12,637 bases of DNA from Clostridiales bacterium (GTDB lineage Bacteria > Bacillota > Clostridia > Saccharofermentanales > Saccharofermentanaceae). This document shows positions 6,642 through 12,637 of the stretch, in pieces (position 1 is the first letter of the stretch; every line of letters starts with the position of its first letter). The notes beneath the pieces are model-generated. The model was not told where the DNA came from and searched no databases. It was given only the letters and a program-made list of their open reading frames with translations. The DNA lies in NCBI GenBank assembly GCA_003543635.1, contig DNAE01000087.1, positions 1 through 12,637 on the forward strand, read 5' to 3'. The translations under genes and the position numbers were made by a program.

Positions 6642-9600
6642 CAGATCGAGAAAACTTAAGATCTTCTTTCTGATATTTGCAGGGGTCTGGCTGGCCTTCG
6701 GCATATATGCCCTGATCGTAAGATTCGGGATGCATATGGAGTATCCCCACGGCAGTTTCCTGTTCTTCAGGAACGATATGTTCAAGGACTATGCCACCAT
6801 AAACGAGGCGGTGAAGGAACGTAATCCCTATCTGTCCCTCTTGAGCAACTATCCGCCCTTTATACTTTTCATCGCATATTTCTTTACCCGCTTCTCCTCC
6901 CCGGACAGCTACCATGCACCCCTGGAGGAGTCCTTCAAGACCCCGGCGGTCATGGTGTCCTTCATTATCCTGATCGCGGTCTACGCGGTGTCCATGCTCC
7001 TTATCGCGTGGTTTTTCTCTAAGGCGAAGAAGGACAGGAAGACGAATATCCTCGTCATGCTGATGCTCCTTTTGTCGGCGCCCTCCGTCTTCATGATAGA
7101 CCGGGGCAACTACCTCATGGTTACGGTGATATTCTTCATGCTCTTTGCGGCATATGAATACCTCCATCCGGAAAAGGAACAGGGTGCCGTCTTCGCGGCA
7201 CTGGCGGCCGCCACCAAGATATACCCGGCATACGTGCTCTTCATGTATCCCGTGAACAAGAGATTCAAGAAGTTCCTGATCGCCGTGGCGACGGGTGCCT
7301 TTGTAACGATCCTTCCCATCTTCTTCATGAGGGGAAGCTTCATGGATAACCTCTACGGATTCGTCACCGGCGCCCTGGGATTTAACGGCGGAGTCGGATA
7401 TTATTCCGTCTATTTCAACGTGGGCTTTACGGGGCTCATCTCCTTTATCTACAGGGCGGCGGGAACCACCGCCAATACGGCCCTGGTAAGGAAGCTCTGG
7501 CTCTTGGCGGGCTTCGGAATGACCGTTTTGGTATTCTTCTTTACCGCCCGGGAGAAGAAGCTCTGGAAGAAGCTCCTTGTCATCATCTCGGTGATGGTAT
7601 TCATAACTCCGAATTCCTTCCTTTATAACCTCACATATCTTATCCCCCCGGTATTCCTCATGCTGACGGACAAGGAGGAGACGGAAAGAAAAGAGATCCC
7701 CTACGTGGTGTTCTCGTCTCTGCTCATGGTGCCCAAGGCATTCTTCTATCTGAAGGACCTGGAGGGGGGAGTGCCCCTGGATTTCAACACGGTGAACATC
7801 GCGGTCTTCCTGGATGCGATGCTCCTCCTTGCCATATTCGCTTACTACATCATCGAGAAGCTCATTGAGTGGAAGATCGTGTCGAAGGTCAAGGCGATCC
7901 TTGTAAACGATAAGATCACATCCCTTATCCTCAAGTCCTGTGTCATCTTACTGGTGCTCTGGTTCCTCTATTTCCTGAGGGATACGGTCCTTGCCTGTCA
8001 CGATTCCTTCCTGGAGTTCATATATGCCAGGACCGAGAGCGTGTTCGAGGGATACCGGCGGGCCATGGAGTTCTGCCTGGCCAGGGGAAGGATAGGAGTC
8101 ATATTCCCCTTCGTCGTCTCCGTGAGATACCTGATCAACGGTACCGGAAATTACGTTTTGGTGTGGCTCCTCCAGTATGTTCCCATCCTCTGTGCGGTGG
8201 GCTATATCGGCCGTATAGTTGCCAAGAGGACCCGTCCCGTTTACGGATGGTTCTTCTCCCTCTTCTTCTTTATCTTCCTTCAGATAGATATCTGGCACAG
8301 CCTCATAACCTGCTATCCCCTGGACTTCATGTACGGTCTCATCGTTATGGTGGCGGGCCTGGACCTTTACTGGGAGTGGCTCCTTCACAGGGGAGAGAAA
8401 AAGAACTGTTTCAGGATAATACTGAGCGTATTCTGCTACTACGAATCCATGCAGGCCTACGAGCCCTTCCTCACGGCGGCTGCCGTCTATGCGCTCCTGA
8501 CCTTCGCTTATATCCGGCCCCGGGTGAAGGAGAAGGGAATCGCCAAGAGCCTTTGGGAATTCGTAAAGTGCCTTATCCCGCATTTCATCACCGCCGTTAT
8601 CTTCTACGGAATATTGAAGATCGTGGCGGCCCATCCCATCGTAGATATCCCCGTCACCTCCATAGAGGAGAGGGGAACGTTCACGGGATTCCTCAAGGCT
8701 TATAAAGTCTACTCGTTTTCCATGTTCCCCATGAGATCCCTGAGATTCGTGGGAAAGTGGTATTCCTTCTTTTGGGGCGAGAGGTTCAGTAAGCACGCCT
8801 TCCTTCTCCTTATGATCGCCTTCGCGGGAACAGTCGCCGCGGGAGCCCTTATCATCTCCAAGGCCAAGGCCATGGACGATGCCGAGGCGCGTAAGACAAA
8901 GAGGACCCTGGCGGTCCTGGGGGGATCGGGCTTTATGATCGGCACCTTCTATGCCATGCCCCATGCCATGACCTCCAACTACCAGTACTGGGTAACGGAC
9001 CTCCACACCAGCGGTTACGTACCCTCCACCATCTGCTACTTCGGATGGGCCCTCTTCCTTTCCATGGGAGTCTGCCTCTTCCTTGTCCTTATCGCGCGAA
9101 AAGGCAACCTTATCAAGATCTGTTCCGTAACCGCCCTGGCGGTCCTCTTCGGACTCGGGGCGTACCTCACCAGCATAACGAACGGCTTCTTCAAGCAGCT
9201 TCCCGCCTCCACGGGTACCTGGACATCCCACAAGGGTCAGACCTTCTACGCCCTGGTGACCGATAAGAACATGGCTTCCATAGATCCGGACATCATCTAC
9301 GTGCCCGATTTCTCCGGAGTTCACGGAAACATGGGATGGAACGATCTTCTCGCCGACAGTGAACTGGGCTACGACGTGGATCTGGAGATGAGCCTCACCG
9401 CCTTCAGGCAGGAGATCGGAGGACACGACAATCCCATGGAATTCATCTACGACGACGATGCCTACATCGGCTTCCTGGTGGACGTGGACGACTTCGGTAC
9501 CGGAAGGAGCAGCTGGATGACATCGGAGGATGTGTATATCGTCTCTCCCCAGCCCGGGACGATCCTGGTGACATATGAAGACAGGTCCGGAAATACATAT

Positions 9601-9696
9601 CAGACCACGATCCGCGTGAAGCGGGGGGAGGGAGTCTATCTGGTCAACGACGGGACCGTCGATGTGGCAACTCTCAACGCACAAAGACTTAATTGA
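6625..9696 (+). CDS. Large polytopic membrane protein, apparent tandem GT-C glycosyltransferase with outside domain
   Basis: The product is about 1023 residues, with many hydrophobic helices in two blocks. Block 1 (about 12-412) looks like a GT87/DUF2029-type polyprenyl-phosphate-sugar glycosyltransferase: candidate catalytic acids Asp51/Asp55 in the first outer loop, NPY and NYPPF after it, DRGNY at 159-163, and TKIYPAY around Lys198. A charged cytoplasmic-looking linker spans about 413-432. Block 2 (about 433-865) restarts with a hydrophobic helix, then CHDSFLEF (458-465), many more helices and YESMQAYEPF, resembling the GtrII-like glucosyltransferase layout. Residues from about 870 to the end form a soluble, acid-rich domain with beta-type sequence, probably outside the membrane. 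It follows the GtrB-like gene with a 17-base overlap, the position expected for the GtrC component that moves the sugar from the lipid carrier to the cell-surface polymer. Block 1 is reasonably recognised; block 2 is weaker. Confidence 0.75.
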   Translation: MMRTIDRSRKLKIFFLIFAGVWLAFGIYALIVRFGMHMEYPHGSFLFFRNDMFKDYATINEAVKERNPYLSLLSNYPPFILFIAYFFTRFSSPDSYHAPLEESFKTPAVMVSFIILIAVYAVSMLLIAWFFSKAKKDRKTNILVMLMLLLSAPSVFMIDRGNYLMVTVIFFMLFAAYEYLHPEKEQGAVFAALAAATKIYPAYVLFMYPVNKRFKKFLIAVATGAFVTILPIFFMRGSFMDNLYGFVTGALGFNGGVGYYSVYFNVGFTGLISFIYRAAGTTANTALVRKLWLLAGFGMTVLVFFFTAREKKLWKKLLVIISVMVFITPNSFLYNLTYLIPPVFLMLTDKEETERKEIPYVVFSSLLMVPKAFFYLKDLEGGVPLDFNTVNIAVFLDAMLLLAIFAYYIIEKLIEWKIVSKVKAILVNDKITSLILKSCVILLVLWFLYFLRDTVLACHDSFLEFIYARTESVFEGYRRAMEFCLARGRIGVIFPFVVSVRYLINGTGNYVLVWLLQYVPILCAVGYIGRIVAKRTRPVYGWFFSLFFFIFLQIDIWHSLITCYPLDFMYGLIVMVAGLDLYWEWLLHRGEKKNCFRIILSVFCYYESMQAYEPFLTAAAVYALLTFAYIRPRVKEKGIAKSLWEFVKCLIPHFITAVIFYGILKIVAAHPIVDIPVTSIEERGTFTGFLKAYKVYSFSMFPMRSLRFVGKWYSFFWGERFSKHAFLLLMIAFAGTVAAGALIISKAKAMDDAEARKTKRTLAVLGGSGFMIGTFYAMPHAMTSNYQYWVTDLHTSGYVPSTICYFGWALFLSMGVCLFLVLIARKGNLIKICSVTALAVLFGLGAYLTSITNGFFKQLPASTGTWTSHKGQTFYALVTDKNMASIDPDIIYVPDFSGVHGNMGWNDLLADSELGYDVDLEMSLTAFRQEIGGHDNPMEFIYDDDAYIGFLVDVDDFGTGRSSWMTSEDVYIVSPQPGTILVTYEDRSGNTYQTTIRVKRGEGVYLVNDGTVDVATLNAQRLN

Positions 9697-9703
9697 CAAT
9701 ATG

Positions 9704-9712
9704 TGATAGAAT
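9704..9712 (+). promoter_or_regulatory. Possible extended -10 promoter for the foldase gene
   Basis: TGATAGAAT fits the extended -10 pattern TGnTATAAT with one mismatch. It lies 8 bases after the large membrane protein's stop and about 42 bases before the foldase start. No good -35 box lies 16-18 bases upstream. A consensus TTGACA at 9693-9698 is too close (8-base gap) to pair with it. It is the best candidate in the only real gap after the operon. Confidence 0.35.
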
Positions 9713-9722
9713 AAGGCGCAGA

Positions 9723-9734
9723 TTTCTTAAGAAA
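9723..9734. repeat. Perfect 12-base palindrome TTTCTTAAGAAA
   Basis: This self-complementary site has no loop and lies between the possible -10 and the foldase start. It would suit a small dimeric DNA-binding protein, and it is too AT-rich and lacks the T-run of a terminator. Chance is possible at this length in AT-rich intergenic DNA. Confidence 0.5.
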
Positions 9735-9754
9735 AGGATCGGGGTATTATAGAA

Positions 9755-11161
9755 ATGAAAAAAACAGTAAAGATCACGGCGGCTTTATCCGCCTTTGCGG
9801 TTATCATGACATCGGCAGCCTGCACTGCCAGGACTGCGGGTGACGGCACGGTTACCGAGAGTGACGGCCTTCAGATAGCGGAGTCGGAGTCCTCCTCTGC
9901 GGATGCCACGGCTCCCACCCTTGATATGTCGGATTACAGCTTCGATACCGTTTACGGTTCCCAGCTCATCAACTATCTTGATCACCAGTATACGTTTAAC
10001 GGCGAGAACGTTCCCCTGGACGAGTCGAACTTCTACTTCATCGATGCGTTCATGAGCCTTACCCAGTATGCGACCTACGGGATGTATCCCACCACCGTCG
10101 AGGGGTACTTGGATCTCTCGGCTGCCATTGATGATCCCGGGGATTCCGGATACACCACCTACGGCGATTTCTTCGTCGACTATGCCGAGAGGATGCTGGA
10201 GAGCACCCTTATAATCAACGACCTGGCTGAGGCAAAGGGACTTACCCTTACCGATGAGATGAACCAGTCCATCGACACGATGCTCCAGACCATCGAGACC
10301 GAGTCCGCGACCCCCGCGGGTCTTACCCTGGACGAGTATCTTGCCGTTTACTACGGACCCACCTGCAACACGGAGTCCTTCAGGACGGTCATGGAACACT
10401 ACTACATGGCAGACGTTTACACCAATGATTTCATCGAGAACTACGAGTACGACGAGTCCGAGATCATGGTGCCCAATATAAGATACGCTCTCTACTATGC
10501 CCCCGAAGGTCAGGTGACCGATGAGGAGAAGGCCGAACAGCAGGCCCGCGCCCAGGCTGCATTCGAGGAGTGCACGGATCTTGATATGCTGGCAGTCGTC
10601 GGCGCCACGAGCTACACCAACGGTGAGTGCTACCAGTACGGTGAGGTCCTGGTACGTGAGGGCCAGATGGATCAGGCCTTCGAAGACTGGGCCATGGATC
10701 CCGCAAGACAGGTGGGCGATGTGGACCTTATAGAATCCGATCAGTTCGGTTATTTCATCGTGGGTTACACGGGTCTTGCCGAGCTCCCGGACGAGGATAA
10801 GGAAGCGATCGCCGTATCGGCCCTTTCCGAATCAGTCAGCGATCAGATGGATAACGGTTCCTACCAGTTCGGTACCGACATTCCCTTCGAGACTCCTTCT
10901 GCGGTGGATACATTGAACCTGGACGTGACCGATGACGGCACGGCAGAGACCGCCGAGTCCTTCCCCGAGGGCGTAAACAACGGTAGCGTTACCGGCTCCA
11001 AGGCTCTTGATATCGTGTTCGTGGTAATGGCATCCATCGGATGCGTTGCGGTGGTGGGCGCCATCGTCTTCGGCGTGGCCCATGCCATGGCCAAGAAGAA
11101 GCCTGTTAAGGCCGAACAGGAAACAGAGACCACGGAAGAAAGTGAAGAAGAACTTGAGTAA
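9755..11161 (+). CDS. Exported SurA/PrsA-like foldase with C-terminal membrane anchor
   Basis: The 468-residue protein opens with a signal sequence (KK, then hydrophobic residues 7-22) ending SAAC at Cys23. This is a weak lipobox, so it may or may not be lipidated. A Ser/Thr/Asp-rich spacer follows to about residue 55. Residues about 60-230 are helical and SurA_N-like. Residues 238-338 resemble a divergent parvulin domain (NIRYALYYAPEG strand; GDVDLIESDQFGYFIVGY at its end, the usual GyHi position). Near the C-terminus a membrane helix (about 420-445) is followed by KKK and a very acidic tail rich in Glu and Thr. The protein probably acts at the outer face of the membrane as a chaperone or peptidyl-prolyl isomerase; activity is uncertain because the parvulin core is degenerate. 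The next gene overlaps or abuts its stop codon. Confidence 0.72.
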   Translation: MKKTVKITAALSAFAVIMTSAACTARTAGDGTVTESDGLQIAESESSSADATAPTLDMSDYSFDTVYGSQLINYLDHQYTFNGENVPLDESNFYFIDAFMSLTQYATYGMYPTTVEGYLDLSAAIDDPGDSGYTTYGDFFVDYAERMLESTLIINDLAEAKGLTLTDEMNQSIDTMLQTIETESATPAGLTLDEYLAVYYGPTCNTESFRTVMEHYYMADVYTNDFIENYEYDESEIMVPNIRYALYYAPEGQVTDEEKAEQQARAQAAFEECTDLDMLAVVGATSYTNGECYQYGEVLVREGQMDQAFEDWAMDPARQVGDVDLIESDQFGYFIVGYTGLAELPDEDKEAIAVSALSESVSDQMDNGSYQFGTDIPFETPSAVDTLNLDVTDDGTAETAESFPEGVNNGSVTGSKALDIVFVVMASIGCVAVVGAIVFGVAHAMAKKKPVKAEQETETTEESEEELE

Positions 11162-11990
11162 AAGTCTCAAATATCCGGCGGTCGCGGCTTCTGCCGCGAT
11201 CGTCTGCGTTTTGGGCCTGTTTATCCTCTACGATGAGGGTGTCTTCGGGAATCTCAGGTTTAAGGGGATCCCCTCCCTGGAAAAGGTCGTATTCGAAGAT
11301 CTCGTTTCCCCGGAAGATCCGGTCTTCTGTTCGGATCTCATGGTGGTAAGTAAGGATCATCCCCTTCCGGAGGACTTCGAGGCGGATGTGGTCTTCTACA
11401 AGGACACGGACGTTCTCATGGAAAGACATACCGCAGAGGCCTACGGGGCGCTCTCGGCATATATATCCGAGGAATTCGACGATAAGCTCTACGTGAGCAG
11501 CACCTACAGGACCTACGAGGAACAGGAGAGGATCTACGGGGAAGAGGGAGGCGAGATCGCAGCCCTTCCCGGCATGAGCGAACATCAGACGGGTCTGGCT
11601 CTGGATGTCTACGTGATGTTTTTCGCAGGGGCGGGATTTACTGATTCCCCCGTGGGAAGATATGTCAACTCCGATTGCGGCGATTACGGGTTCATAATCA
11701 GGTACCCCATGGGTAAGGAAGACATCACGGGATTCGGTTACGAGCCCTGGCATATAAGGTATGTGGGCTTTCCCCACGCGAAGATAATGGGACAGTATGG
11801 CCTGACCCTCGAGGAATACGTGGAGCTCTTTGACATAGGGGAGTGGTATTCCTGCGACGGATATCTCATATCAAGGCGGGAGAAAGATGATCTGAAGGTC
11901 CCCGCGCAGTACAGTGATAACGATATGATCATAAGCCCCGATAATGAGGGTTATATCTTCGTAACTATAGAAATAGACGGTGTTAAATGA
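11142..11990 (+). CDS. Membrane-anchored VanY-type D-alanyl-D-alanine carboxypeptidase (M15B)
   Basis: The product has a short basic cytoplasmic tail, one helix (about residues 11-27) and an outside peptidase domain. Zinc and catalytic residues are visible: SEHQTGLALD gives His148 and Asp155, and EPWHIR gives the general base Glu201 and the third ligand His204 (numbered from 11142). SSTYRTYEEQ upstream is the usual substrate-side motif. The enzyme trims the terminal D-Ala from peptidoglycan stem peptides. The frame is open further upstream to 11046, but that part is read in another frame by the foldase gene and looks like its shadow. I chose the GTG at 11142, in KKNLSKSLKYP context; a TTG at 11154 is a good alternative. 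Neither has a strong binding site, so translation may be coupled to the foldase stop at 11159-11161. A hairpin covers the first codons. Confidence 0.85.
   Translation: MKKNLSKSLKYPAVAASAAIVCVLGLFILYDEGVFGNLRFKGIPSLEKVVFEDLVSPEDPVFCSDLMVVSKDHPLPEDFEADVVFYKDTDVLMERHTAEAYGALSAYISEEFDDKLYVSSTYRTYEEQERIYGEEGGEIAALPGMSEHQTGLALDVYVMFFAGAGFTDSPVGRYVNSDCGDYGFIIRYPMGKEDITGFGYEPWHIRYVGFPHAKIMGQYGLTLEEYVELFDIGEWYSCDGYLISRREKDDLKVPAQYSDNDMIISPDNEGYIFVTIEIDGVK
11177..11204 (+). other. Strong hairpin at the start of the carboxypeptidase gene
   Basis: Bases 11177-11188 (GGCGGTCGCGGC) pair with 11193-11204 across a TTCT loop, giving a 12-pair stem with two G-U pairs. A short TTTT follows at 11209-11212. It starts 15 bases after the foldase stop codon and covers codons of the membrane helix. 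It could lower expression of the downstream gene or act as a leaky stop signal. Alternatively it may arise from the alternating GCG/GCC alanine codons. Confidence 0.6.
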
Positions 11991-11996
11991 TAAAAT
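11988..11996 (+). promoter_or_regulatory. Possible extended -10 promoter for gatCA
   Basis: TGATAAAAT matches an extended -10 with one mismatch in the hexamer, 34 bases before the gatC start. Its TGA is also the stop codon of the carboxypeptidase gene. No convincing -35 box is visible. A separate promoter is plausible because gatCA is housekeeping and lies 40 bases after an unrelated gene. Confidence 0.35.
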
Positions 11997-12017
11997 CTCA
12001 AGGTTAAGGATTATTTC

Positions 12018-12023
12018 AGGAGA
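12018..12023 (+). promoter_or_regulatory. Ribosome binding site that sets the gatC start
   Basis: AGGAGA lies 7 bases before the ATG at 12031. It rules out longer reading from an upstream in-frame start near 11980, which would overlap the carboxypeptidase gene and add residues unlike GatC. Confidence 0.8.
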
Positions 12024-12030
12024 CAGGATA

Positions 12031-12318
12031 ATGGAGATCACAAAAGAACTCACAGATTATCTTCAGAGCCTTGGAAGGATAAGGCTTACGGAAGAGGAGA
12101 ACGAGAAGACGATGAAGGACCTGGGAGCGATCCTGGGCTACATTGATAAGCTCAACGAACTGGATACGGAGGGAGTTGCTCCCATGAGCCACGCCTTCGG
12201 AAGGACTAACGTATTCAGAGAGGACGAGGTCAGCAACGGAGACATGAGGGAAGATATCCTCATGAATGCCCCGGAGCAGAAGGACGGAACTTTCCTTGTT
12301 CCGAAGACGGTGGAATAA
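12031..12318 (+). CDS. gatC: Aspartyl/glutamyl-tRNA(Asn/Gln) amidotransferase subunit C
   Basis: The 95-residue protein is the normal GatC size and shows the family pattern: an N-terminal helix with LGRIRLTEEE, a long second helix ending LGYIDKLNELDT, then the extended GVAPMSHAFG strand and the FREDEVSNGD segment. The C-terminus ends DGTFLVPKTVE, the usual GatC close. GatC wraps around GatA and stabilises the GatCAB complex, which turns mischarged Glu-tRNA(Gln) or Asp-tRNA(Asn) into the amide forms in the cytoplasm. It is followed 11 bases later by gatA. Confidence 0.95.
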   Translation: MEITKELTDYLQSLGRIRLTEEENEKTMKDLGAILGYIDKLNELDTEGVAPMSHAFGRTNVFREDEVSNGDMREDILMNAPEQKDGTFLVPKTVE

Positions 12319-12329
12319 GGAGATAAGAT

Positions 12330-12637
12330 ATGACAGCAGAAGAGATCATAAAACTGACCGCCACTGAAGCCGGCAAGAAGATCGCAAAGGGAGAACTCAC
12401 ATCCGTGGAAGTAACGGAGGCTTTCCTTTCCAAGATCCGCGAAGAGAACGGCAAGTATAACTGCTTTATAACGATCTGCGACGACGCGTTGGATCAGGCA
12501 CGGGAAGCAGACAGGCTCATCAAGGAGGGCAAGCTCACGGGTCCCTTTGCGGGCGTTCCCGTGGCCATAAAGGATAATATCTGCACAAAGGGAATAAAGA
12601 CCACCTGTGCGTCCAAGATGTTATCCAACTTCGTTCC
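12330..12637 (+). CDS. gatA: Glutamyl-tRNA(Gln) amidotransferase subunit A, N-terminal part
   Basis: The first 102 codons are present and the gene runs off the window. The ATG at 12330 follows AAGGAGA (12317-12323) at a 6-base spacing. The early sequence has the typical GatA helix (ELTSVEVTEAFLSKI), YNCFIT, and the amidase-signature entry GVPVAIKDNI. The catalytic Lys of the Ser-cisSer-Lys triad is Lys81, and the two serines lie beyond the window. GatA hydrolyses glutamine and passes ammonia to GatB. The gatB gene is expected downstream. Confidence 0.95.
   Translation, partial: MTAEEIIKLTATEAGKKIAKGELTSVEVTEAFLSKIREENGKYNCFITICDDALDQAREADRLIKEGKLTGPFAGVPVAIKDNICTKGIKTTCASKMLSNFV

Noticed and set aside
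9693..9698. Consensus TTGACA as the -35 of a standard promoter
   Set aside because: No -10-like hexamer lies 16-18 bases downstream; the only -10-like box is 8 bases away.
7948..9699. Very long open frame on the minus strand (583 codons) opposite the large membrane protein
   Set aside because: It mirrors the codon pattern of a clear membrane protein on the + strand, has no recognisable domains, and is His/Gly/Glu-rich in a way typical of antisense shadows.
9723..9734. Palindrome as an intrinsic terminator for the long operon
   Set aside because: It has no loop, is AT-rich and has no T-run after it.
9745..9750. TATTAT as a -10 box
   Set aside because: It is 4 bases from the foldase ATG and would leave no room for a leader with a ribosome site.
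11046..11141. N-terminal extension of the carboxypeptidase frame
   Set aside because: These bases encode the foldase membrane helix and tail in another frame. The extension reads as Arg/Pro/Trp-rich sequence unlike an exported protein start.
1..12637. tRNA/rRNA genes, CRISPR arrays, insertion sequences, phage attachment sites
   Set aside because: I looked for repeats with regular spacing, transposase-like products and tRNA-like folds in the short gaps and saw none. The gaps are too small to hold most of these.

Overview
The window looks like a chromosome segment from an anaerobic Firmicute (Clostridia, probably Lachnospiraceae-like). This is inferred from the GatCA-type amidotransferase genes, the strong AGGAGG-type ribosome binding sites, the VanY and foldase genes typical of a monoderm cell wall, and moderately high GC with many AGG and ATA codons. 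No marker fixes the genus. Every supported gene is on the + strand, and the window has no gap longer than about 60 bases between genes.

Region 1 (1-9696) is one tightly packed envelope-polysaccharide operon in which each gene overlaps the next by 1 to 23 bases. It starts with the last codons of an RfbH-like CDP-4-keto-6-deoxyglucose 3-dehydrase. Next come a GtrA-type membrane protein, an HMGL/4-hydroxy-2-oxovalerate-type aldolase fused to a Rossmann-like C-terminal domain, a HAD phosphatase, an acetolactate-synthase-like thiamine diphosphate (ThDP) enzyme, and an extended SDR of the CDP-abequose synthase/epimerase type. The operon ends with a DPM1/GtrB-type polyprenyl-phosphate glycosyltransferase and a roughly 1023-residue polytopic membrane protein that appears to be two GT-C units joined together with a C-terminal outside domain.

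The gene set suggests a branched-chain deoxysugar pathway related to CDP-yersiniose synthesis (RfbH/DdhC, then a YerE-type ThDP enzyme, then a reductase). The added aldolase-phosphatase pair could supply a 2-oxo acid other than pyruvate for grafting. The sugar would then be loaded on a lipid phosphate (GtrB-like), flipped (GtrA-like) and transferred outside the cell by the double GT-C protein. This combined route is my inference and the most interesting feature of the window.

Region 2 (9697-11990) holds two exported-protein genes: a divergent SurA/PrsA-like foldase with an N-terminal signal and a C-terminal membrane anchor, and a membrane-anchored VanY-type D,D-carboxypeptidase (peptidase M15B). 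A possible promoter and a perfect 12-base palindrome precede the foldase, and a strong hairpin lies in the first codons of the carboxypeptidase gene.

Region 3 (11991-12637) is housekeeping: gatC and the first 102 codons of gatA, for the tRNA-dependent amidotransferase. No RNA genes, insertion sequences, CRISPR arrays or convincing intrinsic terminators were seen.
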